12,910 nucleotides of DNA, taken from NCBI GenBank assembly GCA_028275195.1, contig JAPWVC010000027.1, forward strand, positions 1 through 12,910, written 5' to 3'. Shown one piece after another: positions 1 through 6,673 of the stretch. The DNA is from Candidatus Acetothermia bacterium. Its GTDB lineage: Bacteria; Bipolaricaulota; Bipolaricaulia; RBG-16-55-9; JANLFV01. The notes beneath the pieces are model-generated. The model was not told the origin of the DNA and searched no databases. It saw only the letters and a program-made list of their open reading frames with translations. How positions within the stretch are numbered: position 1 is the first letter of the stretch; each line of letters begins with the position of its first letter. The position numbers and the translations under genes were made by a program.

Positions 1-1989
1 GTCTTCTACTTCCTGGCGGCGATCTCCATCGCCATCTTCGCTTACGGCCTCTACCGCGTCGTCCGCCGCTGCCTCGCCGGCCATGACGGCGAGCAAGGCT
101 CCTTCCGGCCGATCCTCCGCCGCCTAGGGAGATCGGTCTGGACCAGCGTCACCGACTGGACGATCTTCCGCTCCGATCCCCTCGCCGGGGTCATGCACCT
201 CCTGATCTTCTGGGGGATGGTGATCCTCTTCCTCGGGACGGTGACGATCGTCGTCGATTACGACATCCTCAGGCCGATCAACCCTAAGCTCCAGTTCTGG
301 CATGGGCCGGTCTACCTCTGGTATTCCCTGGTGTTGGACGCGTTGGGAGCCTTGCTGATCCTCGGGCTTGCGCTCGCCCTCTTCCGGCGCTACCTCCTCC
401 GTCCGGAGAAGCTCAAGACAAAGAGGTGGGACTGGCTTTTCCCCACCTGGCTTCTGGTCATCGCCGTGACGGGCTTCTTCGTTGAGGGCTCGCGGATCGT
501 CTACCAGGAGGAGCCTTGGCGGCTCTGGTCCCCGGTGGGGTTGGGCTTCGGCTACTTCCTCCAGGACCTCGGGCTGAGGGGGGAGGGACTGAAGCTCTTC
601 CACGCCGCCCTGTGGTGGCTCCATGCCCCGCTCGTCCTCGGCTGGATCGCCTGGATCCCCTTCTACCCGAAGGTGATGCACATCTTCTCTGCGGCGATCA
701 ACATCTACTTCGAGCGGCAAGAGCCGAGCGGGGTCCTGAAGAGGCTAGATGTCGAGGGGGCCTTCGAGCGGGGCGAGACCCTCGGGGTAGTCAGGTTGGA
801 GGACCTGAGCTGGCGGGACCTTCTGGACCTTTATAGCTGCACCGAGTGTGGGAGGTGCACCGCCAACTGCCCGGCGAAGATGAGCGGGAAGGGGCTCTCC
901 CCAATGGCGATCGTCGATGACCTGCGGGATCGCTCGCTGGGCTATGGACCCGAGGTGGAGGAGCCGGGCGAGGACGGCCAGGAGCCTGTGGGCGCGGACC
1001 TGGTCGGCCAGGTCATCGCCCCCGAGCGGCTCTGGGAGTGCACCACCTGCGGGGCCTGCGTGGCCGCCTGCCCGGTGGCGATCAGTCCGCTCTCCAAGAT
1101 CCTCGAGCTCCGCCGCGGCGAGGTCTTGATGAAGGACCGCTACCCCGAGGGGTTCGTCGAGCTCTTCAAGGGTTTAGAGCGGCGGGCCAACCCCTGGGGC
1201 CTGCCCGCGACCGCGCGGGCCGACTGGGCTAAGGGCCTGGAGGTCAAACTCTTGGCGGGCCATCCTAATGCCGAGTATCTCTTCTTCGTCGGCTGCGCCG
1301 GGGCCTTCGAGCCGAGGAACCAGAAGATCGCTCAAAGCTTAGTAAAGGTGCTGCAGCACGCCGGGGTGAGCTTCGCCATCCTCGGGGAGGAGGAGACTTG
1401 CACCGGCGACCCGGCCCGCAGGATCGGCCATGAATACATCTTCCAACTCCTGGCCCAGCAACTGGTCGAGACCCTCAATAGCTACAAGGTCAAGAGGATC
1501 ATCACCATCTGCCCCCACTGCTACAATACCTTGAAGCACGAATACCCCCAGTTCGGCGGAAATTATGAGGTCTTCCATCATACGCAGTTCATCGCCCGCC
1601 TCCTCCGCGAGGGGCGGCTCAAGCTGAAGCGGGAGCTCTCCCTCCGGGCGGCCTACCATGACTCTTGTTATCTGGGGCGGCATAATGACATCTATAATGA
1701 GCCGCGCGCGATCCTGAAGGGGCTGCCGGGAGTGAGGCTCGTGGAGCTCAAGGCGCAGCTAGACCGGGCCACCTGTTGCGGCGGGGGTGGGGGCCTGCTC
1801 TGGCTGGAGGAGCCCCAGGGGAAGCGGGTCAATGAGCTGCGGATCTCCCAAGTGATGCGGGTGAATCCCGATGTGCTCGTCTCCGCCTGTCCCTTCTGCA
1901 TGACGATGTTCGAGGACGGGATCGCGGCCAAGGGGGCAAGCTTCGTCGCCCGCGACCTCGCGGAGCTTGTGGCCGAGGCTTTGGGATGA
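1..1989 (+). CDS. Membrane Fe-S oxidoreductase with cytochrome-b-like and CCG domains (HdrD/ETF:quinone oxidoreductase-like), 5' partial
   Basis: The frame is open from base 1, so the gene begins left of the window; 662 residues are visible. An internal ATG at 193 is not the start, because a transmembrane helix (residues 1-20) precedes it. Further membrane helices lie near residues 65-87, 104-128, 144-166 and 199-235; this NarI-like part has His66, His201, His208 and His227 as possible heme ligands. Two 4Fe-4S motifs follow (Cys280/283/286/290 and Cys347/350/353/357), then two CCG domains: Cys432, Cys467, Cys504/507, and Cys556, Cys592-593, Cys630/633. In known families this order belongs to membrane Fe-S proteins passing electrons from EtfAB (acyl-CoA dehydrogenation) to menaquinone, and to HdrD-like enzymes. 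The first CCG motif reads CTGDPARR, which I recall as usual for this branch. The stop overlaps folE by 4 bp. The family is clear; the electron partners are inferred. Confidence 0.88.
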   Translation, partial: VFYFLAAISIAIFAYGLYRVVRRCLAGHDGEQGSFRPILRRLGRSVWTSVTDWTIFRSDPLAGVMHLLIFWGMVILFLGTVTIVVDYDILRPINPKLQFWHGPVYLWYSLVLDALGALLILGLALALFRRYLLRPEKLKTKRWDWLFPTWLLVIAVTGFFVEGSRIVYQEEPWRLWSPVGLGFGYFLQDLGLRGEGLKLFHAALWWLHAPLVLGWIAWIPFYPKVMHIFSAAINIYFERQEPSGVLKRLDVEGAFERGETLGVVRLEDLSWRDLLDLYSCTECGRCTANCPAKMSGKGLSPMAIVDDLRDRSLGYGPEVEEPGEDGQEPVGADLVGQVIAPERLWECTTCGACVAACPVAISPLSKILELRRGEVLMKDRYPEGFVELFKGLERRANPWGLPATARADWAKGLEVKLLAGHPNAEYLFFVGCAGAFEPRNQKIAQSLVKVLQHAGVSFAILGEEETCTGDPARRIGHEYIFQLLAQQLVETLNSYKVKRIITICPHCYNTLKHEYPQFGGNYEVFHHTQFIARLLREGRLKLKRELSLRAAYHDSCYLGRHNDIYNEPRAILKGLPGVRLVELKAQLDRATCCGGGGGLLWLEEPQGKRVNELRISQVMRVNPDVLVSACPFCMTMFEDGIAAKGASFVARDLAELVAEALG

Positions 1990-2558
1990 ACGAGAAGCTC
2001 TTCCAGATCGAGAACTTAGTCCGGGAGTTCCTCCTGGCGATCGGCGAGGATCCCGAGCGAGAGGGGCTCCGGCTCACGCCCCAGCGGGTGGCGGAGATGC
2101 TCGCTGAGCTGACCTCGGGCTATCGGACCGATCCGAAGGAGCTCGTCGGGGGAGCGATCTTCACCGTCGAGTATGACGAGATGATCGTGGTCAAAGATAT
2201 TGAGTTCTATTCCTTGTGCGAGCATCATATCACCCCCTTCTTCGGCAAAGCCCATGTGGGCTACATCCCCGACGGGAGGGTGATCGGCTTCTCCAAGATC
2301 CCCAGGATCGTCGATCACTTCTCGCATCGGCTCCAGCTCCAGGAGCGCCTGACGGAGGAGATCGCCAACTTCCTGATGGAGGCGATCACGCCCCAGGGGG
2401 TGGGGGTGGTCCTCGAGGGGTTTCACCTCTGCATGGCGATGCGCGGGGTCAAAAAGCAAGAGGCCCGGATGGTCACCTCGGCGATGAAGGGGCTCTTCAG
2501 ACGGGACCCGCGGACCCGGGCCGAGTTCCTGGAATTGATCGGCCAGGGGAAGGGCTAG
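1986..2558 (+). CDS. folE: GTP cyclohydrolase I (FolE, type IA)
   Basis: This enzyme converts GTP to 7,8-dihydroneopterin triphosphate, the first step of tetrahydrofolate (and pterin) synthesis; it is a cytosolic homo-oligomer with zinc. The 190-residue protein has the usual length. Zinc ligands are visible as Cys78 and His81 (in SLCEHHITPF) and Cys149 (in FHLCMAMRG), matching Cys110/His113/Cys181 of the E. coli enzyme. The substrate-site segments GFSKIPRIVD (101-110) and MRGVKKQEARMVTSAMKG (152-169) are present. The ATG overlaps the stop of the upstream Fe-S oxidoreductase (ATGA) and has a GAGG seven bases upstream, so translation is probably coupled. The pairing with a respiratory Fe-S protein is odd and may only reflect gene packing. 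The stop abuts that of convergent thiL. Confidence 0.96.
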   Translation: MNEKLFQIENLVREFLLAIGEDPEREGLRLTPQRVAEMLAELTSGYRTDPKELVGGAIFTVEYDEMIVVKDIEFYSLCEHHITPFFGKAHVGYIPDGRVIGFSKIPRIVDHFSHRLQLQERLTEEIANFLMEAITPQGVGVVLEGFHLCMAMRGVKKQEARMVTSAMKGLFRRDPRTRAEFLELIGQGKG

Positions 2559-2562
2559 CTAG
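2555..2562. other. Abutting convergent stop codons of folE and thiL
   Basis: The 8-bp palindrome CTAGCTAG contains the TAG of folE (2556-2558) and, on the other strand, the TAG of thiL (2559-2561). The two genes end back to back with no spacer, so neither can have a private terminator hairpin downstream of its own stop without entering the other gene. Confidence 0.85.
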
Positions 2563-3458
2563 TGCTCATACCCCCGGTCGGCTAGCTCCTCCTCCCTGCC
2601 CCCTACAGCCAGCAAGAGCTTCCTCCCCGACAAGGCCCGCCCGATGATGGTAAAGGGGCACGCCTCCTCGACCGCTGCCTCAGCTGCGGGGAGCCTCTCC
2701 TCGGGGAGGGTGAAGAGCAGCTCAAAGTCCTCGCCGGTGAAGAGGGTCATCTCCCGCCGCTCTCCCTCATCGGCAGCTAACTCCTCGACTTCGGGGAGGA
2801 CTGGGAGCTTCTCGTATTCGATGCGGAAGCCCACCCCGCTCGCCTCAGCCAACTGGTAGAGCGAGCGGGCTAGCCCGTCGGAGATGTCCATCATCGCCGA
2901 GGCAAATGAGGCGAGCCTCAGCCCCTCTCGAATCCGCGGGGTGAACCGGAAGAGCCGATTGGCTCTCTCGGGCTCGCCGAGCTGAAAGAGCTTGAGCGCG
3001 GCAGCCGTCCGCCCGAGCGGGCCGGTTACGCAGACCAGCTCGCCCGCTTTGGCCCCCGAACGAGGAATTGGCCGATCTGCCAGTCCTAGCGCTGTGCTCA
3101 CCAGCGTCAGCTCCTGGTGGCGGTCCAGATCGCCGCCGACGATCCTCGCACCGCACAGATTGCAACAATCTTCTAGCCCGGCGAGCAGCTCCTCAATGAA
3201 ATTCCTCCCAAACTCTGGGGACCCCAGGGCCACGACCAACCCCAGGGGCCGGCCGCCCATGGCAGCGATGTCGGAAAGAGAGACCGCGGCTGCTCGCCAG
3301 CCGATGGTATAAGCCGTTGTCCCCTCAGGGAAGTCGCTCGCCCGGTGGAGCATGTCGGTAGTCAATAGGAGGTTAGTCCCTCGAAAGGGGATCACGGCGC
3401 AGTCGTCCCCCACGGCCAGTCGCCGGGCCAGCAGCTCCAGCACCTCGCGCTCTCTCAT
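2559..3458 (-). CDS. thiL: Thiamine-monophosphate kinase (ThiL)
   Basis: ThiL phosphorylates thiamine monophosphate with ATP to give thiamine diphosphate, the active cofactor, in the cytosol. The protein has 299 residues, slightly shorter than the common 310-330. Family motifs appear in order: GDDCAV (17-22), TTDM (33-36), SDIAAMGGRP (62-71) with the PurM-like fold, VGGD (107-110), DISDGL (191-196), GEDFELLFT (242-250) and a C-terminal GYEH close to the usual GYxHF end. The ATG at 3458 lacks a recognisable Shine-Dalgarno site. A candidate promoter (TTGAAT, 17 bp, TATACC) has its -10 only 12 bases from the ATG, suggesting a very short leader. The gene is alone on this strand, divergent from the DUF362 gene. 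Confidence 0.95.
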   Translation of the reverse strand: MREREVLELLARRLAVGDDCAVIPFRGTNLLLTTDMLHRASDFPEGTTAYTIGWRAAAVSLSDIAAMGGRPLGLVVALGSPEFGRNFIEELLAGLEDCCNLCGARIVGGDLDRHQELTLVSTALGLADRPIPRSGAKAGELVCVTGPLGRTAAALKLFQLGEPERANRLFRFTPRIREGLRLASFASAMMDISDGLARSLYQLAEASGVGFRIEYEKLPVLPEVEELAADEGERREMTLFTGEDFELLFTLPEERLPAAEAAVEEACPFTIIGRALSGRKLLLAVGGREEELADRGYEH

Positions 3459-3470
3459 CCCATCGAGTTT

Positions 3471-3499
3471 GGTATATCATCCGGCGGGCGGCCATTCAA
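3471..3499 (-). promoter_or_regulatory. Candidate sigma70-type promoter for thiL
   Basis: On the minus strand, TTGAAT (3499-3494) and TATACC (3476-3471) are separated by exactly 17 bp; each matches 4 of 6 consensus positions. The predicted transcript start near 3464 leaves only about six bases before the ATG. The -35 overlaps that of the divergent promoter. Confidence 0.5.
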
Positions 3500-3523
3500 A
3501 TCCGGCGCGGGTTGGGCTAAAAT
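3495..3523 (+). promoter_or_regulatory. Candidate sigma70-type promoter for the DUF362 gene
   Basis: TTCAAA (3495-3500) and TAAAAT (3518-3523) are 17 bp apart; they match 4/6 and 5/6 of the consensus. The -35 shares bases with the thiL -35 on the other strand, so both promoters probably cannot be bound at once. The predicted start near 3530 lies inside or just before the Shine-Dalgarno site. Confidence 0.5.
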
Positions 3524-3528
3524 AGCCC
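3514..3528. repeat. Inverted repeat over the -10 region (possible operator)
   Basis: GGGCTA-AAA-TAGCCC is a perfect 6-bp dyad with a 3-base centre. It covers the whole candidate -10 TAAAAT of the DUF362 promoter, a position where a bound repressor would block transcription. A regulatory role is inference; chance is possible for a dyad this short. Confidence 0.4.
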
Positions 3529-3542
3529 GGGAGGTGGTGGCG

Positions 3543-4565
3543 ATGACCAGGCGGGAGCTCTTGAGGGCGCTCGCTGGGGGATTATTCCTCATCGAGCTCG
3601 GCTCTCATCTCGGTGCAAGTTTGGGTGCGGGAACGGGAGCCCAACCTCAGCCCAAGTCCCCTGTCACGCTCGTCAAGACCCAAGATCGGCGGGAGGGTGT
3701 CCGAACTGCCGTGAGGCTGCTCGGCCTGCCCCAGGAGAGCTTCAAGGGGAAGGAGGTGGTCCTCAAGCCGAACTTCAACAGTGCCGACCCCTTCCCCGGC
3801 TCGACCCATAACGATACATTAGTGGCCTTGATAGAGCTATTGCGGGAGCTTGGGGCCAAGGGGATCACCGTGGCCGACCGGAGCGGGATGGGCATTACGA
3901 AATCGGTCATGCAGGCCAAGGGGATCTTCCAATTGGCCGAGCAGATGGGCTTTAAGGCCATCCCCCTCGAAGATCTCCCGGCGGAAGAGTGGGAGCATCT
4001 CCCCCTCGAGGGGAGCCACTGGAAGCGCGGAGTAGAGGTGCCCAAGCTCTTCCTCCAGGCCGAGAGCATCGTCCAGACCTGCTGCCTCAAGACTCATCAA
4101 TACGGAGGCCACTTCACGATGAGCCTGAAGAACTCCGTGGGGATGGTCGCCCGCTACTCCGTGGAGGATGGCTACGATTACATGATGGAGCTCCATTCCT
4201 CCCGCTACCAACGGCAGATGATCGCCGAGATTAATCTCTGCTACAAGCCCGACCTGATCGTGCTCGATGCCCTGGAGGCCTTCGTCCGGGGCGGGCCGGA
4301 TCGGGGGCCAAAGGAGAGCCCAGGGGTGATCCTCGCCTCGCAGGATCGGGTGGCAATCGACGCCGTGGGGGTGGCGATCTTGAGGATGTATCAGACTACT
4401 CCGGAGGTGGCGGCGGGGAAGATCTTCGACCAGGCTCAGATCCGAAGGGCCGTCCAGCTCAGCCTGGGGGCGGGCTCGCCCGAGGAGATTGAGCTCATCC
4501 CTGCCGATGACCCAGAGAGCCGGGCCTTCGCCCAGGCCGTTCAGGAAATCTTGGATAAGGGCTAA
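3543..4565 (+). CDS. DUF362 family protein with predicted Tat signal peptide
   Basis: The start is set at ATG 3543, which has GGGAGG (3529-3534) eight bases upstream; in-frame GTGs at 3534 and 3537 are possible alternatives. The 340-residue product opens with TRRELLRALAGGLF, a twin-arginine motif plus hydrophobic stretch, then an Ala/Gly-rich segment to about residue 33, so export in folded form is likely. The rest is a DUF362 domain: VLKPNF (73-78), CCLKTH (180-185), SLKNSVG (194-200), and RGGPDRGP (249-256) followed by ASQDRVAIDAVG (265-276). The function of this domain is not established. Many relatives carry ferredoxin-like 4Fe-4S motifs; this one has none, and only three cysteines (180, 181, 233). 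Sited divergently from thiL and just upstream of a GNAT gene. Confidence 0.85.
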   Translation: MTRRELLRALAGGLFLIELGSHLGASLGAGTGAQPQPKSPVTLVKTQDRREGVRTAVRLLGLPQESFKGKEVVLKPNFNSADPFPGSTHNDTLVALIELLRELGAKGITVADRSGMGITKSVMQAKGIFQLAEQMGFKAIPLEDLPAEEWEHLPLEGSHWKRGVEVPKLFLQAESIVQTCCLKTHQYGGHFTMSLKNSVGMVARYSVEDGYDYMMELHSSRYQRQMIAEINLCYKPDLIVLDALEAFVRGGPDRGPKESPGVILASQDRVAIDAVGVAILRMYQTTPEVAAGKIFDQAQIRRAVQLSLGAGSPEEIELIPADDPESRAFAQAVQEILDKG

Positions 4566-4630
4566 GGATCTCCATAGCCAGGCTCCGCTTCCGGGCTAAG
4601 AACGAGGGGGACCTCGAGGGCCTGCTGGAG

Positions 4631-5038
4631 GTGGCGCGAGCCCTGCCCCAGTGGTTCACCCAGGCAGGGCTGGAAGAGATGGCCCATGATTTTAGCCTCC
4701 AGGAGGGGTTCGTTGCGACCGTGGGGGAAGGGATAGTGGGGTTCATCACCTACGAGAGCCTCGCGCCTGGCTTGGCCGAGCTGAGCTGGATGGGAGTCCG
4801 ACCGGAGTATCAGGGCCGAGGCGTGGGGAAGAGGCTTCTGCAATTGGCGGAGGAACGGCTCATCGCTCAAGGAATCAGGGTCCTGGAAGTGTCGACCGTA
4901 GCGGACAGCGTCGCCTACGAACCCTATGCCAGGACGCGGGCCTTCTACCGGGCGAATGGGTTCCGAGACTATCGCGTCGACCGAGGCTACTTCCCGAACG
5001 GCGACGACCGCCTCCTCTTGAGGAAACAGGTGGGATGA
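4631..5038 (+). CDS. GNAT family N-acetyltransferase (start uncertain, probably further upstream)
   Basis: GNAT enzymes transfer an acetyl group from acetyl-CoA to an amine; the substrate here is unknown. From GTG 4631 the product has 135 residues, with the acetyl-CoA-binding motif VRPEYQGRGVGKRLL (56-70) and the C-terminal TRAFYRANGF (102-111). The frame stays open upstream to a stop at 4556-4558, and the extension (ending RLRFRAKNEGDLEGLLE) looks like the usual first strand and helix of a GNAT fold. No ATG, GTG or TTG occurs there; CTG at 4622 or 4625 and ATA at 4574 (AAGG six bases upstream) are the only candidates. So either an unusual start is used, the normal start was lost, or the GTG is real and the fold is trimmed. 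It follows the DUF362 gene closely and is probably co-transcribed with it. Confidence 0.82.
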   Translation: MARALPQWFTQAGLEEMAHDFSLQEGFVATVGEGIVGFITYESLAPGLAELSWMGVRPEYQGRGVGKRLLQLAEERLIAQGIRVLEVSTVADSVAYEPYARTRAFYRANGFRDYRVDRGYFPNGDDRLLLRKQVG

Positions 5039-5068
5039 GGCCCAACCAAGAGGCTCCTCTACCAGGAG

Positions 5069-5096
5069 TTGCTGGTCCTGAGGAAGGAGCTATAAT
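5069..5096 (+). promoter_or_regulatory. Candidate promoter for the methyltransferase gene
   Basis: A perfect -10 TATAAT (5091-5096) lies 16 bp after TTGCTG (5069-5074, 3 of 6 matches). Only 14 bases separate the -10 from the ATG at 5111. The one Shine-Dalgarno-like string (AAGGAG, 5084-5089) is upstream of the -10 and so outside the transcript. A leaderless or near-leaderless mRNA is implied. The palindrome CCGATCGG (5102-5109) sits at the expected transcript start. Confidence 0.55.
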
Positions 5097-5110
5097 TAAT
5101 TCCGATCGGC

Positions 5111-5875
5111 ATGGACCTCAGGTGCGATTACGGCAAGCTGGCCCTATCCTATGATCGCTATCGGGACCTCTCCTCAGATCTGCTCCAGAGCTGGTTAGAG
5201 GTGCTCATCCGGTGGGGGAGGCTCTCCCACGGGATGAGGGTCCTGGACATCGGCTGCGGGACGGGGAGGCTGACGATCCCCCTCCAGCGGCTGACTAGGG
5301 CCGAAGTCTGGGGCCTCGACCTCTCGGAGGAGATGCTGGCCCAGGCCGAGCGGAAGGAGGGGGCAGTGGCCGTCCGCTGGGTCTTGGGGGATGCCCAAGC
5401 CCTCCCCTTCCCTAACGGCTCATTCGACTTTGCCTTCATGTGCTTGGTCCTTCATCACCTTGAGGACAAGGCCCGCGCGCTCGCCGAGATGGCCCGGGTC
5501 CTCAAGCCCGGCGGGCGGGGCCTGATCTGGACCGTCTCGCACCGCCAGATCGAGGAATCCCCGTTGAATGAGTTCTTTCCAAGCCTGGCGCGGCTCGATC
5601 TGGAAAGGTTCCCTCCGATCCCGACCATCGTGGCCATGATGAGGGCCGCCGGGTTTACTGCTATCCGGACCGAGCCGGTGATATTCCAGGAGCGGCTCCC
5701 GACTGACCGCTACATCGAGAAGGTGCGGAATAAATACATCTCGACCCTGAGCCTCCTCAGCGAGGAAGAGTTCGCCACTGGCCTGGCGCGGCTCGAGCAT
5801 TGCCTCCCGGAAAGGTATGGCCGGGAGCTGGTTCGCCGCCAGCGGTTCACGGTCGTCGTCGGCGAGAGGCGCTGA
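5111..5875 (+). CDS. Class I SAM-dependent methyltransferase (Methyltransf_11/UbiE-like)
   Basis: The 254-residue protein has a Rossmann-type methyltransferase domain: YDRYRD (14-19) near the start, SAM-binding motif I VLDIGCGTGR (44-53), the acidic residue binding the ribose at the end of strand 2 (GLDLSEEML, 68-76), GDAQALPFPNGSFDFAF (93-109) and LKPGG after helix E. The region after about residue 145 is lineage-specific and likely recognises the substrate, which cannot be named from sequence. It is probably a soluble small-molecule methyltransferase. The ATG has no Shine-Dalgarno site within normal distance but is just downstream of a strong -10. It converges on the CoA-transferase operon; 24 bp separate the two stop codons and contain no clear terminator, only the palindrome CCCGCGCGGG (5880-5889). 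Confidence 0.9.
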   Translation: MDLRCDYGKLALSYDRYRDLSSDLLQSWLEVLIRWGRLSHGMRVLDIGCGTGRLTIPLQRLTRAEVWGLDLSEEMLAQAERKEGAVAVRWVLGDAQALPFPNGSFDFAFMCLVLHHLEDKARALAEMARVLKPGGRGLIWTVSHRQIEESPLNEFFPSLARLDLERFPPIPTIVAMMRAAGFTAIRTEPVIFQERLPTDRYIEKVRNKYISTLSLLSEEEFATGLARLEHCLPERYGRELVRRQRFTVVVGERR

Positions 5876-5899
5876 GGGACCCGCGCGGGCTGCGGCAGA

Positions 5900-6667
5900 T
5901 CAAATGTATAGCCTGTGGGGGTCGATCTCCTCCCGGAGGAGTCGGAGCTCCTCTTTAGTAGGGGGCTCGTTCTCCCCGACCTCCTCGGGAATGATCAGCT
6001 CGAAGCCGGTATTCTCGACCACCTGTTCGACTGTCACTCCGGGGTGGACCGCCAGGAGCTTCATCCTCTTGGTCCTATCGTCATACCCCAGCAAGGCGAG
6101 GTCGGAGACGACTCGATAAGGCCCGGTCCCCGCGGGGAGCCCGGCCCGTTCCCTTGCCCCCGGGCCGTCTAAATACCCCGGCGTGGTGATGAAGTCGACC
6201 TTCTCTACGAACCGGCGCTTGTCGTGCTTCATGATCGCGATCGTCTTCCAGCAGAGGCTCCCGACATCGTTGGCCCCGCCACTCCCTGGGAGCCGGACCT
6301 TCGGCCGGTCGTGGTCCCCGATGACGGTGCTATTCAAGTTCCCGTAGGGGTCGATCTGGGCTCCCCCGAGGAAGCCGTATTCGATCAGGCCGCGGGTCGC
6401 GGTCTCCATCACATCGCAGATCCCCGCGGCCATGAGGGCCTTATGGAAGGTCCGGATATCCCCGACTCCGAGGGGGAGGTCCTCCAGCGAGGCCCCGATC
6501 CCGCCGAACTCGAAGATCGGGACCAGATTCGGGGCATACAACCTTTTAGCCAAAGCGGCGGCCAGCATCGGGATCCCCGTCCCGATGAAGGCCCCGGTCC
6601 CGTCCTCCATCAGCCGGGCCGCGATGCAGATCATCAACTCTGTCGAGCTGTAATCCCGCTTGCTCAT
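5900..6667 (-). CDS. Class I CoA-transferase, beta subunit (glutaconate CoA-transferase GctB-like)
   Basis: Class I CoA-transferases move CoA between an acyl-CoA and a free acid through a glutamyl-CoA thioester, as alpha/beta heterodimer-based complexes. This 255-residue subunit has IFEFGGIGA (51-59), where Glu53 aligns by position with the catalytic Glu54 of the Acidaminococcus beta subunit. It also has GGAQIDPYGNLN (101-112) and the glycine-rich GSGGANDV (128-135). Retaining the Glu argues for true CoA transfer rather than the ring-opening hydrolase role of mycobacterial IpdAB, which lacks it. The acid used (glutaconate, a 3-oxoacid or other) cannot be told. A strong Shine-Dalgarno (GGGAGGTGA) lies in the 3' end of the alpha-subunit gene, six bases ahead of the ATG, so the subunits are translated together. 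Confidence 0.9.
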   Translation of the reverse strand: MSKRDYSSTELMICIAARLMEDGTGAFIGTGIPMLAAALAKRLYAPNLVPIFEFGGIGASLEDLPLGVGDIRTFHKALMAAGICDVMETATRGLIEYGFLGGAQIDPYGNLNSTVIGDHDRPKVRLPGSGGANDVGSLCWKTIAIMKHDKRRFVEKVDFITTPGYLDGPGARERAGLPAGTGPYRVVSDLALLGYDDRTKRMKLLAVHPGVTVEQVVENTGFELIIPEEVGENEPPTKEELRLLREEIDPHRLYI

Positions 6668-6673
6668 CGCGCT

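Noticed and set aside
3534..3542. GTG 3534 as the start of the DUF362 gene.
   Set aside because: It lies directly after GGGAGG with no spacing, whereas ATG 3543 is eight bases away. It remains possible only if the mRNA is leaderless.
5051..5075. Small inverted repeats (CTCCT/AGGAG, ACCAG/CTGGT) after the acetyltransferase stop.
   Set aside because: Five-base stems in purine/pyrimidine-biased sequence are expected by chance, and they compete with each other.
5876..5899. Terminator between the methyltransferase and CoA-transferase beta genes.
   Set aside because: Only the loopless palindrome CCCGCGCGGG is present, without a U-run; it cannot fold as a normal terminator hairpin.
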